From Actinomycetota bacterium (GTDB lineage: Bacteria > Actinomycetota > Acidimicrobiia > Acidimicrobiales > CADCSY01), in contig JAHWJR010000013.1 of assembly GCA_019348335.1 (NCBI GenBank), forward strand, positions 1 through 16,555: a stretch of DNA of 16,555 bases, written 5' to 3'. Positions 1-6,704 of the stretch are shown here, one piece after another (position 1 is the stretch's first letter; each line of letters begins with the position of its first letter). The notes beneath the pieces were generated by a model. The model saw nothing but the letters and a program-made list of their open reading frames with translations. It was not told where the DNA came from and ran no database searches. The translations under genes and the position numbers were made by a program.

Positions 1-2
1 TG

Positions 3-77
3 TCGGGCTGGGGAGATTTGAACTCCCGACCTCTTGACCCCCAGTCAAGCGCGCTAACCAAGCTGCGCCACAGCCCG
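3..77 (-). tRNA. tRNA-Pro (anticodon GGG)
   Basis: Read on the minus strand the segment folds into a complete cloverleaf. There is a 7-bp acceptor stem (CGGGCTG with CAGCCCG), a GCGC/GCGC D-stem, a 5-bp anticodon stem (CTTGA with TCAAG) around the 7-base loop CTGGGGG, and a GGGAG/CTCCC T-stem with loop TTCAAAT. With U33 fixed, the anticodon is GGG, so it reads CCC and CCU proline codons. The discriminator base is A and the bases after it are CA rather than CCA, so the tail must be added by CCA-transferase. The ends are set by the acceptor pairing. Confidence 0.95.
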
Positions 78-85
78 TGGGCGTC

Positions 86-91
86 ACCCTA
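86..91 (-). promoter_or_regulatory. possible -10 hexamer for tRNA-Pro
   Basis: The minus strand reads TAGGGT eight bases before the mature 5' end of tRNA-Pro, a fit to the TANNNT core of actinobacterial sigma-A promoters. No -35 hexamer is recognisable at normal spacing. A transcript starting this close to the mature end would carry almost no 5' leader. This may be chance. Confidence 0.25.
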
Positions 92-120
92 GCGTCCCCG
101 GCTCCTGATCCGAGCCTCTC

Positions 121-333
121 CTAGAGGTTGGCCACGAGCCACTGGACGCCCTGTACGGCCCGCCAGCCGAGATAGACGACCACGGCCACGACGAGCAGCT
201 TGAAGTGCCACGGCGTGGTGAGGTCCTCGCCCACGCCCGGCTCGGGCAGCTCGTCACCACAGCTCGGGCAGGCCCGATCGGCGGCCACGGCGTCGACCGT
301 CCAGAACCGGCTGCAGCCGTCACACCAGGGCAC
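121..333 (-). CDS. small zinc-ribbon, single-pass membrane protein, function unknown
   Basis: This 70-residue protein has two CxxC knuckles (C4/C7 and C22/C25), which together look like a zinc ribbon. They are followed by a short linker and one hydrophobic helix (about residues 44-60, KLLVVAVVVYLGW). I infer a zinc-binding head held at the membrane by its C-terminal helix. I do not recognise a named family and assign no function. The GTG start at 333 is the only plausible one: an in-frame TAG lies four codons upstream, no Shine-Dalgarno sequence is seen, and TAGCCT lies 6 bases upstream as for a leaderless start. It lies between tRNA-Pro and a PP2C phosphatase gene on the same strand (57-base gap), but its own promoter signal suggests independent transcription. 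Confidence 0.75.
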   Translation of the reverse strand: MPWCDGCSRFWTVDAVAADRACPSCGDELPEPGVGEDLTTPWHFKLLVVAVVVYLGWRAVQGVQWLVANL

Positions 334-339
334 CTCGCC

Positions 340-345
340 AGGCTA
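340..345 (-). promoter_or_regulatory. -10 hexamer (leaderless type) of the zinc-ribbon gene
   Basis: TAGCCT on the minus strand, 6 bases before the GTG at 333. The identical hexamer at identical spacing precedes scpA. Transcription starting about 7 bases after the hexamer would begin on the GTG itself. No -35 box is seen. Confidence 0.5.
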
Positions 346-390
346 CGACTCGGGTCCGGCCGGCGGGCCGTCGGAGGACGACTCGGTGGA

Positions 391-1473
391 TCAGATGCGG
401 CGGATGGCGAGGATGGCGATGTCGTCGGTCACCGGCGAGGTGGCGAAGTCGGCAGCCGCCTCGACCAGGGCCTTGCAGAGCACGTCGGGGTCGACCGACG
501 GGTCCCGCCGGATGAGGGCGGCGATGCGCTCCTCGCCGAAGAGCTGCTCGCCGTTGCGGGCCTCGGCCAGGCCGTCGGTGTACATCACCACCAGGTCGCC
601 GCCTTCGAGTGGGATCTCCCGGCTGGTGTAGGTGGAGTGGCGCTCGAGCGAGATCAGCGGGCCGGTGGCCTTGAGCGAACGGACCTCGTCGTCACCGCAG
701 AAGAAGCTGGAGGGGTGGCCGGCGGAGGCGTAGCGCAGCGTGCCGGCTTCGGTGTCGAACACCACCACGCACATGGAGATGAACTCCTCGCCGCGGTCCA
801 TGCCCGAGATCTGGGTGTTGAGCTCCTCGAGCGCCTGGGCCGGGTCGCGGTACTGGCGGAGGAAGACCCGGAGCAGGTGCTTTGCCTGGAACGCGCTGAT
901 CGAGGGCTCGATGCCGTGCCCGGCGACATCGCCGATCACCGCCGCCACCCGGTTGGGTGCGGCCCGGAACACGTCGTAGAAGTCCCCGGCCATCATCCCG
1001 GTACCCGCCTGGTAGACCGTGCCGAGCTCGAAGCCGGCGAACTCGGGCACCTCCTCGGGCGCCAGTCGGGCGGCCCACCGCTTGGGGGCGAGCGCCTCTT
1101 GGACCAGCACCTCCTGCGCTCGCTGCTCGAGCTGGCTGCGGCTCTCGGTGAGCCGGGCGTGGTTGGCGAGCTGCTGGGCGTAGCGCAGTGAGACGACCAC
1201 CGGAACCAGCAGGATCACGCTGATGGCATCGGCCCAGGCCGAGGTGGAGATGGCGGCCACCGCCGTCACCAGGGCCACGGCGGCGTAGAGCACGGTGGCG
1301 TGGGTGTCCTTGAGCAGGGACGCCTTGGCCAGCTGCGCTGCCTCGGAGTGGCTCCCCGTACTGTGGTCGATGCGGCGCGACACCCGCAGCAGGCGCCGGG
1401 CCGAGCGCCCCCAGACGGAGGCAGCCAGGACGGCGGCGACGGCGACGATCCCGAGGATCGGGCGCTCGATCAT
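391..1473 (-). CDS. membrane-anchored PP2C-type serine phosphatase (SpoIIE/RsbU family)
   Basis: This 360-residue protein probably dephosphorylates a phosphoserine/threonine protein. In RsbU and SpoIIE the target is an anti-anti-sigma factor. The N-terminal third is membrane-embedded, with hydrophobic segments at about 5-22, 59-76 and 82-98. A polar, probably coiled-coil linker (about 100-128) leads to the phosphatase domain at about 135-358. Metal-binding motifs are intact: GDFYDVF (163-169), GDVAGHG (181-187), SAGHP (250-254), YTDGLAEARN (298-307) and DDIAIL (350-355). No GAF, PAS or HAMP sensor is visible, so any signal must come through the membrane part. No anti-sigma, STAS or sigma gene is adjacent, so the partner is elsewhere. 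The ATG at 1473 is preceded by a possible short-leader promoter. The catalytic class is secure; the substrate is unknown. Confidence 0.9.
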   Translation of the reverse strand: MIERPILGIVAVAAVLAASVWGRSARRLLRVSRRIDHSTGSHSEAAQLAKASLLKDTHATVLYAAVALVTAVAAISTSAWADAISVILLVPVVVSLRYAQQLANHARLTESRSQLEQRAQEVLVQEALAPKRWAARLAPEEVPEFAGFELGTVYQAGTGMMAGDFYDVFRAAPNRVAAVIGDVAGHGIEPSISAFQAKHLLRVFLRQYRDPAQALEELNTQISGMDRGEEFISMCVVVFDTEAGTLRYASAGHPSSFFCGDDEVRSLKATGPLISLERHSTYTSREIPLEGGDLVVMYTDGLAEARNGEQLFGEERIAALIRRDPSVDPDVLCKALVEAAADFATSPVTDDIAILAIRRI

Positions 1474-1483
1474 GACTGCGACG

Positions 1484-1489
1484 AGCGTA
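1484..1489 (-). promoter_or_regulatory. possible -10 hexamer of the PP2C phosphatase gene
   Basis: TACGCT on the minus strand lies 10 bases before the ATG at 1473, within the run TATACGCT. Initiation about 7 bases downstream would leave a leader of only 3-4 bases, so this is near-leaderless rather than exact. It lies in the 60-base gap after der, where no other signal is seen. Confidence 0.35.
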
Positions 1490-1533
1490 TACCGGTGAGG
1501 TGTCGGTGCGGGCCGGAACCGCCACCCCCTGCG

Positions 1534-2865
1534 TCAGCGCTGGCGCACCCGGAGCTTGACCGGCGTGTTCCCCAGGCCGAAGTGCTCCCGCAGCCGGCGC
1601 TCCAGGTAGCGCAGGTAGGTGGGCGGCAGCCGGCGGTTGGCGAAGAGGGTGAAGGTGGGAGGCTCCGTGGCTCCCTGGGTGGCGTAGAGGACCCTGCCCG
1701 CCGGCGAGGGGTGGGCGACCTGGGCGGCCTGCAGGACCTGGTTGAGCTCTCGGGTGGGGACCCGCCGGCGGTAGGCGTCACCCGCCTCGGCCAGGGCGGG
1801 GAGCAGCTTCTGGATGCTCTTGCCGGTCAGGGCGCTGCCCTTGATGACCGGGGAGGTGGCCATGAAGTGCAGCCGGTCGGCGACCTGGGCGGTCACGTCG
1901 GTCCGCTGCTCGGCGTCCAGGAGCTCCCATTTGTTGAGCAGGATCACCGTTGGGCACCCAGCGGCGTCGATGCGCTCGGCCAGGCGCTGGTCCTGGTGGG
2001 TGACGCCCTCGGAGGCGTCGATGACCAGCACGGCCAGGTCGGCGGCGTCGACGCTGCGCAGCGCCCGCACCATGGAGTAGTACTCGGGGCCGGTGTCGAT
2101 GCGGGACCGGCGGCGCATGCCGGCCGTGTCGACGAAGCGGATGACCCCCTCGTCGGTCTCCACCTCGGTGTCGATGCTGTCGCGGGTGGTCCCGGGGAGG
2201 TCGTGGACCACCGAGCGCTCGTCGCCGATCACGCGGTTGAACAACGTGGACTTGCCCACGTTGGGCCGGCCCACGATGGCCACGGCCGGCACCTTGGCCT
2301 CGACCGGAGGGCCAGGCCGCTGGTCGTCGTGGCCGGGAGCCGGCAGCGGGGGCAGGAGGCGGACGGCCTCGTCGAGCATGTCGCCGGTCGACCGCCCGTG
2401 CAGGGCGCTGACCGGCCACGGGTCACCGAGCCCGAGCTTGACGAACTCCCAGATGTCGGGCTCCCGGGTCTCCCCGTCGACCTTGTTGGCCACGACCAGC
2501 ACCGGCACCGGACCGCCGCGCAGCAGCGACGCCACCTTCTGGTCCTCGGGGGTGAGCCCGACGGTGACGTCGACCACGAACAGCACGACGTCGGCCTGGG
2601 CCCACGCACGCTCGGCCTGGCGGCTGACCGAGGCGTCGAGGGCGTCACCGGTGGCCGACCAACCGCCGGTGTCGACCACCATGAAGCGCCGGCCGATCCA
2701 CTCCGCTTCCACCGCCTTGCGGTCACGGGTGACGCCCGGTTGCTCCTCGACGATGGCCTCCCGGCGGCCGACGATGCGGTTGAGCAACGTCGACTTCCCG
2801 ACGTTGGGTCGGCCCACGATGGCCACCGTGGGCAGCCGCTCCGGCTCCGGGGCGTCGCCGGTCAC
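1534..2865 (-). CDS. der: ribosome-assembly GTPase Der (EngA)
   Basis: Der is an essential GTPase that acts in late 50S ribosomal subunit assembly. The 443-residue protein has the family's tandem GTPase layout. Domain 1 carries GRPNVGKST (18-26), DTGGW (65-69) and NKVD (127-130). Domain 2 carries GRPNVGKST (199-207), DTAGM (246-250) and NKWE (311-314). A C-terminal KH-like domain spans about 365-443. All G1, G3 and G4 motifs are intact in both domains and the length is normal. The GTG start at 2865 overlaps the stop of the upstream DUF512 gene by 4 bases (GTGA), which fixes the start and implies translational coupling. The next gene downstream (PP2C) begins 60 bases later with its own promoter-like signal. 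Confidence 0.97.
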   Translation of the reverse strand: MTGDAPEPERLPTVAIVGRPNVGKSTLLNRIVGRREAIVEEQPGVTRDRKAVEAEWIGRRFMVVDTGGWSATGDALDASVSRQAERAWAQADVVLFVVDVTVGLTPEDQKVASLLRGGPVPVLVVANKVDGETREPDIWEFVKLGLGDPWPVSALHGRSTGDMLDEAVRLLPPLPAPGHDDQRPGPPVEAKVPAVAIVGRPNVGKSTLFNRVIGDERSVVHDLPGTTRDSIDTEVETDEGVIRFVDTAGMRRRSRIDTGPEYYSMVRALRSVDAADLAVLVIDASEGVTHQDQRLAERIDAAGCPTVILLNKWELLDAEQRTDVTAQVADRLHFMATSPVIKGSALTGKSIQKLLPALAEAGDAYRRRVPTRELNQVLQAAQVAHPSPAGRVLYATQGATEPPTFTLFANRRLPPTYLRYLERRLREHFGLGNTPVKLRVRQR

Positions 2866-4289
2866 GACGCCACCACGCCGGCGCCCACCGTGTGCCGGTC
2901 GAGGGACAGGGCTCGGCGCAGGGCGATGCCGTCGGTGGGCACGATCTCCACGGGGCGGGGCAGGTCGGCGGGAGCGGTGCCGTCGAGAAAGCGCCCCTGC
3001 GACAGGCAGACGTCGGGCAGCAGGTAGCGGTGCCCCTCGGGCTCGTCGGCGAGGACACGGGCCAGGTCGTCACCCACCAGCAACCCCGTCACCCCGATGT
3101 TGCCGCCGAAGAAACGGTTCTCGACCGGGATCACCCGCACCTCCGGACGGTCGAACGCCTGCACGAGGGGCCCGATGACCTGGGCGCCGTAGGTGCCGGT
3201 CAGGATGCCCACGGGGATGTTCGGCCGGCTTCGCGGCCGCAGCTGCACCGACACCGGTTCGGGCGCCGGCACGGCCTCGGGCTCGGGCCCGCGGGGTGCC
3301 CGGTACCCCTCGGCCGGGGCCCCGTCGACCCAGGCGAAGAAGCCGGCCTGGGGCCCGGTCGGTGCCTCGGCGTGGCCCAGCAGCTCGGCCTCGAAGGTGC
3401 GGGCCATGCCGATGCCGTCCTCGTGCATGGCGAAGCCCTCGTAGGCCTCGGCCGGGGGGAACGGGCGGCCGGCGACGAGGTAGTACTCGTCGGCGGCGAA
3501 GGCCAGCCGACGGCCCAGCAGGCGCAGGAAGAGCTGCTGCCAGCCCTCCACCAGATCGACCACGGCCGCCGCCTCCCTGGGCGTGTGGGGGCGCAGGTTG
3601 GCCTCGTCCGACCAGCGGCTGAGCCCGAGCGGCACCACGCACAGCGACGCCAGCTCCGGGTACTCGTCGAGCACGCCGGTGAGCGTGTCGTCGAGGACGG
3701 CGCCGTCGTTGACCCCCGGGCACACCACCACCTGGCCGTGGACCTCGATGCCGTGGTCGAGCAGGGCTCGCAGCCACCGCAGGCTGGTCGCCCCCCGGCG
3801 GTTGCGCAGCATGCGGGCCCGCACCTCGGGGTCGGTGGCGTGGATGCTGACGTTGAGCGGGCTCAGGCCCTCGGTGACCACCCGCTCGAGGTCGGCCTCG
3901 GTGAAGCGGGTCAAGGTGGTGAAGTTGCCGTAGAGAAAGCTCAGCCGATAGTCGTCGTCCTTGAGGTACAGGCTCTTGCGCAGCCCCGGCGGCAGCTGGT
4001 GGATGAAGCAGAACTCGCAGTGGTTGTCGCAGGTCCGTACCTGGTCGAACAGCGCGGAGTGCACCTCGGCGCCCAGCGGCTCGCCGGCGGCCTTGGCCAC
4101 CTCGACGCTGCGGTCGAGGCCCCCCCGGCGGACCTCGAGCTCGAGGTCGGCCTCGTCGGCCAGCATCTGCCACTCGATGACGTCACGCGGGACGCGCCCG
4201 GCCAGGGTGACGATCTCGTCACCGGGGCGGAGGCCGGCGCGTTCGGCAGGAGAGGCGGGCGCGACCGCGACCACCCGGGGAAGGGCCAT
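2862..4289 (-). CDS. PDZ / radical SAM / DUF512 protein, function unknown
   Basis: This 475-residue protein starts with a short PDZ-like domain (about 3-62; APASPAERAGLRPGDEI). A radical-SAM-type cluster site CxxxCxxC follows at C87, C91 and C94, in a region that includes LYGNFTTLTRF and the SIHAT strand. The C-terminal half is the DUF512 domain. The three cysteines should hold a 4Fe-4S cluster and S-adenosylmethionine; no substrate is known to me for this family. It overlaps der by 4 bases, and from general knowledge DUF512 genes often neighbour der in clostridia, which hints at a role linked to ribosomes or translation (inference only). The ATG at 4289 has TATCCT 7 bases upstream. It is divergent from ispH, with only 50 bases between the start codons. 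Confidence 0.88.
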   Translation of the reverse strand: MALPRVVAVAPASPAERAGLRPGDEIVTLAGRVPRDVIEWQMLADEADLELEVRRGGLDRSVEVAKAAGEPLGAEVHSALFDQVRTCDNHCEFCFIHQLPPGLRKSLYLKDDDYRLSFLYGNFTTLTRFTEADLERVVTEGLSPLNVSIHATDPEVRARMLRNRRGATSLRWLRALLDHGIEVHGQVVVCPGVNDGAVLDDTLTGVLDEYPELASLCVVPLGLSRWSDEANLRPHTPREAAAVVDLVEGWQQLFLRLLGRRLAFAADEYYLVAGRPFPPAEAYEGFAMHEDGIGMARTFEAELLGHAEAPTGPQAGFFAWVDGAPAEGYRAPRGPEPEAVPAPEPVSVQLRPRSRPNIPVGILTGTYGAQVIGPLVQAFDRPEVRVIPVENRFFGGNIGVTGLLVGDDLARVLADEPEGHRYLLPDVCLSQGRFLDGTAPADLPRPVEIVPTDGIALRRALSLDRHTVGAGVVAS

Positions 4290-4296
4290 GTCGCCG

Positions 4297-4302
4297 AGGA
4301 TA
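4297..4302 (-). promoter_or_regulatory. -10 hexamer (leaderless type) for DUF512-der
   Basis: TATCCT on the minus strand, 7 bases before the ATG at 4289, puts the predicted transcript start at or one base from the start codon. Its -35 region would fall at about 4320-4325, next to the opposing ispH -10 hexamer. Confidence 0.5.
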
Positions 4303-4327
4303 CGGGGTGGGCGACCGGAGGCCCCGA

Positions 4328-4333
4328 TACCGT
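4328..4333 (+). promoter_or_regulatory. -10 hexamer (leaderless type) for ispH
   Basis: TACCGT followed by the six bases GGGCCC and then the GTG at 4340. This supports the downstream GTG over the in-frame GTG at 4307, which has neither a ribosome site nor a hexamer at this spacing. No -35 is recognisable. Confidence 0.5.
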
Positions 4334-4339
4334 GGGCCC

Positions 4340-5371
4340 GTGGACGTCGACAAGGTCCTGCTCGCCGCGCCCCGGGGCTTCTGCGCCGGCGTGGAGATGG
4401 CCATCAAGGCCCTGTCGTGGATGGTCCGGGCCTTCGAACCGCCCGTGTACTGCTACCACGAGATCGTCCACAACCGCCTCGTGGTCGACCGCTTCCGGGC
4501 GCTGGGCGTGGTCTTCGTCGACGACGTCGCCGAGGTCCCTCCCGGTGCGCCGCTCATGCTGTCGGCGCACGGGTCGGCGCCCGAGGTGGTCGAGGCCGCC
4601 ACCCGCCACGGCGGCTACGTGGTCGACGCCGTGTGCCCCCTGGTCACCAAGGTGCACCACGAGGTGAAGGTGCGGGCGGGCAAGGGCTACTCCATCGTCT
4701 ACGTGGGCCACGAGGGCCACGACGAGGCGGTGGGCACCATGGCGGTGGCCCCCGAGTCCATCCACCTGGTCGAGTCCGAGGACGACGTCGCCCAGCTCCC
4801 CGACACCGGCCAGCCCGTCGCCCTCCTCGCCCAGACCACGCTGAGCCACCAGGACTGGGCCGGCGTGCTCGAAGCCAGTCGCCAGCGCTTCCCCGACCTG
4901 TGGATGCCCGGGCGCAGCGACTTGTGCTTCGCCACCACCAATCGCCAGTCGGCGCTGGTGCAGATCGCCGCGCGCTGCGACGCCGTGGTGGTGATCGGGT
5001 CGGCCAACTCCTCCAACACGGTGGCCCTGGAGAAGATGGCCAGGGCGGCCGGCGCCCGCCGGGTGCACCGGGTGAACGGCCCGGACGAGCTGCCCGAGGA
5101 TCTCTCCGGCACCGTCGGGGTCACCGCCGGTGCCTCCGCCCCGGAGGAGCTGGTGCGCTCGGTGATCGAGCGCCTCGGCCCCCGCCAGGGCGTCGAGGAG
5201 GTCGCGGCGACGACCGAGGACGAGTACTTTCCCCCGCCTCGCGAGCTGCGGGAGCTCCTGACCGCCATCGACGTGGTGGCCTCGCTGACGCTGGGCGCAC
5301 CCCGCACGCCCCCCGCCACTGCGGATCGAGACGTTGCGGCCAGCGAGGTCCTGGCCGCGCTCCGAGCCTGA
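4340..5371 (+). CDS. ispH: 4-hydroxy-3-methylbut-2-enyl diphosphate reductase (IspH/LytB)
   Basis: IspH catalyses the last step of the MEP isoprenoid pathway, reducing HMBPP to IPP and DMAPP with a 4Fe-4S cluster. The 343-residue protein keeps the three cluster cysteines C15 (PRGFCAGV), C99 (DAVCPLVTK) and C196 (DLCFATTNRQ). It also has the substrate histidines H44 (EIVHN), H77 (SAHG) and H127, the acid E129 (GHEGHDEA) and the diphosphate-binding SANSSNT (221-227). From the GTG at 4340 the protein begins MDVDKVLLAAPRGFCAG, a typical IspH N-terminus; starting at 4307 would add 11 atypical residues. The tail after about residue 315 is alanine-rich and probably disordered. It is the only plus-strand gene in this part and converges on plsC with a 12-base gap and no visible terminator. 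Confidence 0.96.
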   Translation: MDVDKVLLAAPRGFCAGVEMAIKALSWMVRAFEPPVYCYHEIVHNRLVVDRFRALGVVFVDDVAEVPPGAPLMLSAHGSAPEVVEAATRHGGYVVDAVCPLVTKVHHEVKVRAGKGYSIVYVGHEGHDEAVGTMAVAPESIHLVESEDDVAQLPDTGQPVALLAQTTLSHQDWAGVLEASRQRFPDLWMPGRSDLCFATTNRQSALVQIAARCDAVVVIGSANSSNTVALEKMARAAGARRVHRVNGPDELPEDLSGTVGVTAGASAPEELVRSVIERLGPRQGVEEVAATTEDEYFPPPRELRELLTAIDVVASLTLGAPRTPPATADRDVAASEVLAALRA

Positions 5372-5383
5372 CCCCCCGGGCCC

Positions 5384-6052
5384 TCAGTCGCCGGCGCGGA
5401 CGCGGGCCTGGTCGAAGGCGGCCTGCAGCTCGGTGTGCAGCCGCTCGGTGAGGGCCTTGATGGCCCGCCGGGAGGTGCTCCGGCCCTCCTCGGTGGCCTC
5501 CGGCAGCAACGGAGCGCCCACCACCGCCCGCACGCGCACGGGGCGCAGCAGTCGCTTGCCCCGCGGCATGGCCCGCTCCGAGCCGCCGATGCCGACCGGG
5601 ACGATGGGTACGCCGGTGCGCATGGCGAGGGAGGCGGTACCGTCGTAGAGCTCCTTGACGACGGGGCCACTGCTGCGGGTTCCCTCCGGGAACACGACCA
5701 GCGGCTCGCCCCGCCGGAGGGCCTCGACGCACTTGCGCATGGCGTCGCGGTCGACGGTGTCGCGCTGGACCGGAAAGGCGCCGAGGGAGTCCCAGAGCCA
5801 CGCCGACCACCCGTACTTCCACATCTCCAGCTTCCCGAGGTACCGCATCGGTCGGTGGATGAGGGTGGACATGAGGGGGGTGTCGATGTTGGAGCGGTGG
5901 ACCGGAGCCAGGATGAACGCTCCCTCGCGTGGAAGGTGCTCGGCGCCGTCGACGCCGAAGCGCCAATAGATGCGGGCGAAGCCGGCGATGAGGGCTCGCA
6001 CGACCATGTAGAAGCGGGGGCGCAGCGGCCCCTGATCCCTCACCGTCTTCAT
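5384..6052 (-). CDS. plsC: 1-acylglycerol-3-phosphate acyltransferase (PlsC family)
   Basis: PlsC-type enzymes transfer an acyl chain to lysophosphatidic acid at the inner membrane face to make phosphatidic acid. The 222-residue protein has the catalytic HX4D motif HRSNID (H52, D57), the downstream FPEGTRS motif (121-127), and a VPVGIGGSERAMPRG stretch (about 151-165) typical of the fold. Residues 14-30 (FYMVVRALIAGFARIYW) may be an interfacial membrane helix. The ATG at 6052 overlaps the cmk stop by 4 bases (ATGA), so it is probably the last gene of the scpA-to-plsC run. The cmk-plsC pairing is common in Gram-positive bacteria. The exact acyl acceptor cannot be told from sequence. Confidence 0.92.
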   Translation of the reverse strand: MKTVRDQGPLRPRFYMVVRALIAGFARIYWRFGVDGAEHLPREGAFILAPVHRSNIDTPLMSTLIHRPMRYLGKLEMWKYGWSAWLWDSLGAFPVQRDTVDRDAMRKCVEALRRGEPLVVFPEGTRSSGPVVKELYDGTASLAMRTGVPIVPVGIGGSERAMPRGKRLLRPVRVRAVVGAPLLPEATEEGRSTSRRAIKALTERLHTELQAAFDQARVRAGD

Positions 6053-6690
6053 CGGGGGGCAGCCAGCCGGGCGACCAGGTCGTCGACGATCTCGTCGACG
6101 CTGCGGTCGCTGGTGTCGACGGCCACGGCGTCGGAGGCCTTCAGCAGAGGATCGGCCTGGCGCTCGGAGTCGTATGTGTCCCGCCGGGCCATGTCGGCGG
6201 CCACGGCCTCGTAGTCCATGTCGGCCACCTCCTGGTGCCGTCGGGCGGCCCGGACGTCGAGTCGGGCGGTGAGGTAGGCCTTGAGCTGGGCGTCGGGGAA
6301 CACCACGGTGCCGATGTCACGGCCCTCGATCACGCCGCCACCCCGCTGGCGGGCCCACTCACGCTGCCGGCGAACGAGCTCCGCCCGGACCCCGGCGTTG
6401 GCGGCGACGGCGCTCACCGCCCGGGTCACCTCCGGTCCCCGGATCTCGATGGTGGCGTCGACCCCGTCGACGGTGACGCAATGCTCCTCCACGGTGATCT
6501 CCAGCTCCCGCGCCATGCGGGCCACCGGCTCGGCGTCGGAGGGGTCCATGCCCCGGCGCAGGGCGGCGAAGGCCACCGCCCGGTACATGGCTCCGGTGTC
6601 GAGGTAGTCGAGTTCGAGCCGGGAGGCCAGGCGCCGGGCGACCGTGGACTTGCCCGATCCGGCCGGCCCGTCGATGGCGACGACGCGCAC
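6049..6690 (-). CDS. cmk: cytidylate kinase (Cmk)
   Basis: Cmk phosphorylates CMP and dCMP with ATP, feeding CDP into nucleotide and phospholipid synthesis. The 213-residue protein has the P-loop GPAGSGKS (8-15), the CMP-binding DTGAMYRA (31-38), EGRDIGT (122-128) and the lid-region RRD (169-171). Its length is normal for a short-form Cmk and no fusion is seen. The GTG at 6690 lies 11 bases after the aroA stop. The sequence between contains TAAGGT, which can be read either as a weak AAGG ribosome site or as a -10 hexamer. It overlaps plsC by 4 bases downstream. Confidence 0.96.
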   Translation of the reverse strand: MRVVAIDGPAGSGKSTVARRLASRLELDYLDTGAMYRAVAFAALRRGMDPSDAEPVARMARELEITVEEHCVTVDGVDATIEIRGPEVTRAVSAVAANAGVRAELVRRQREWARQRGGGVIEGRDIGTVVFPDAQLKAYLTARLDVRAARRHQEVADMDYEAVAADMARRDTYDSERQADPLLKASDAVAVDTSDRSVDEIVDDLVARLAAPR

Positions 6691-6698
6691 GGCGTCGG

Positions 6699-6704
6699 AC
6701 CTTA
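6699..6704 (-). promoter_or_regulatory. possible internal -10 hexamer or ribosome site for cmk
   Basis: TAAGGT on the minus strand overlaps the aroA stop codon TAA and lies 8 bases before the cmk GTG. It fits TANNNT for an internal leaderless promoter, but its AAGG core could equally serve as a Shine-Dalgarno sequence. The two readings cannot be separated from sequence. Confidence 0.3.

Noticed and set aside
4307..4339. Alternative GTG start for ispH at 4307.
   Set aside because: It adds an atypical Arg/Pro-rich peptide before the conserved N-terminus and would overlap the predicted promoter; the GTG at 4340 fits family length and the TACCGT-N6 spacing.
205..5451. Long open frames on the plus strand, for example 205-1191, 1300-3027 and 2892-4667.
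   Set aside because: They lie antisense to der, the DUF512 gene, the phosphatase gene and others with complete catalytic motifs. Their products are low-complexity Gly/Arg/Val/His-rich sequence, as expected from the reverse of GC-rich coding DNA.
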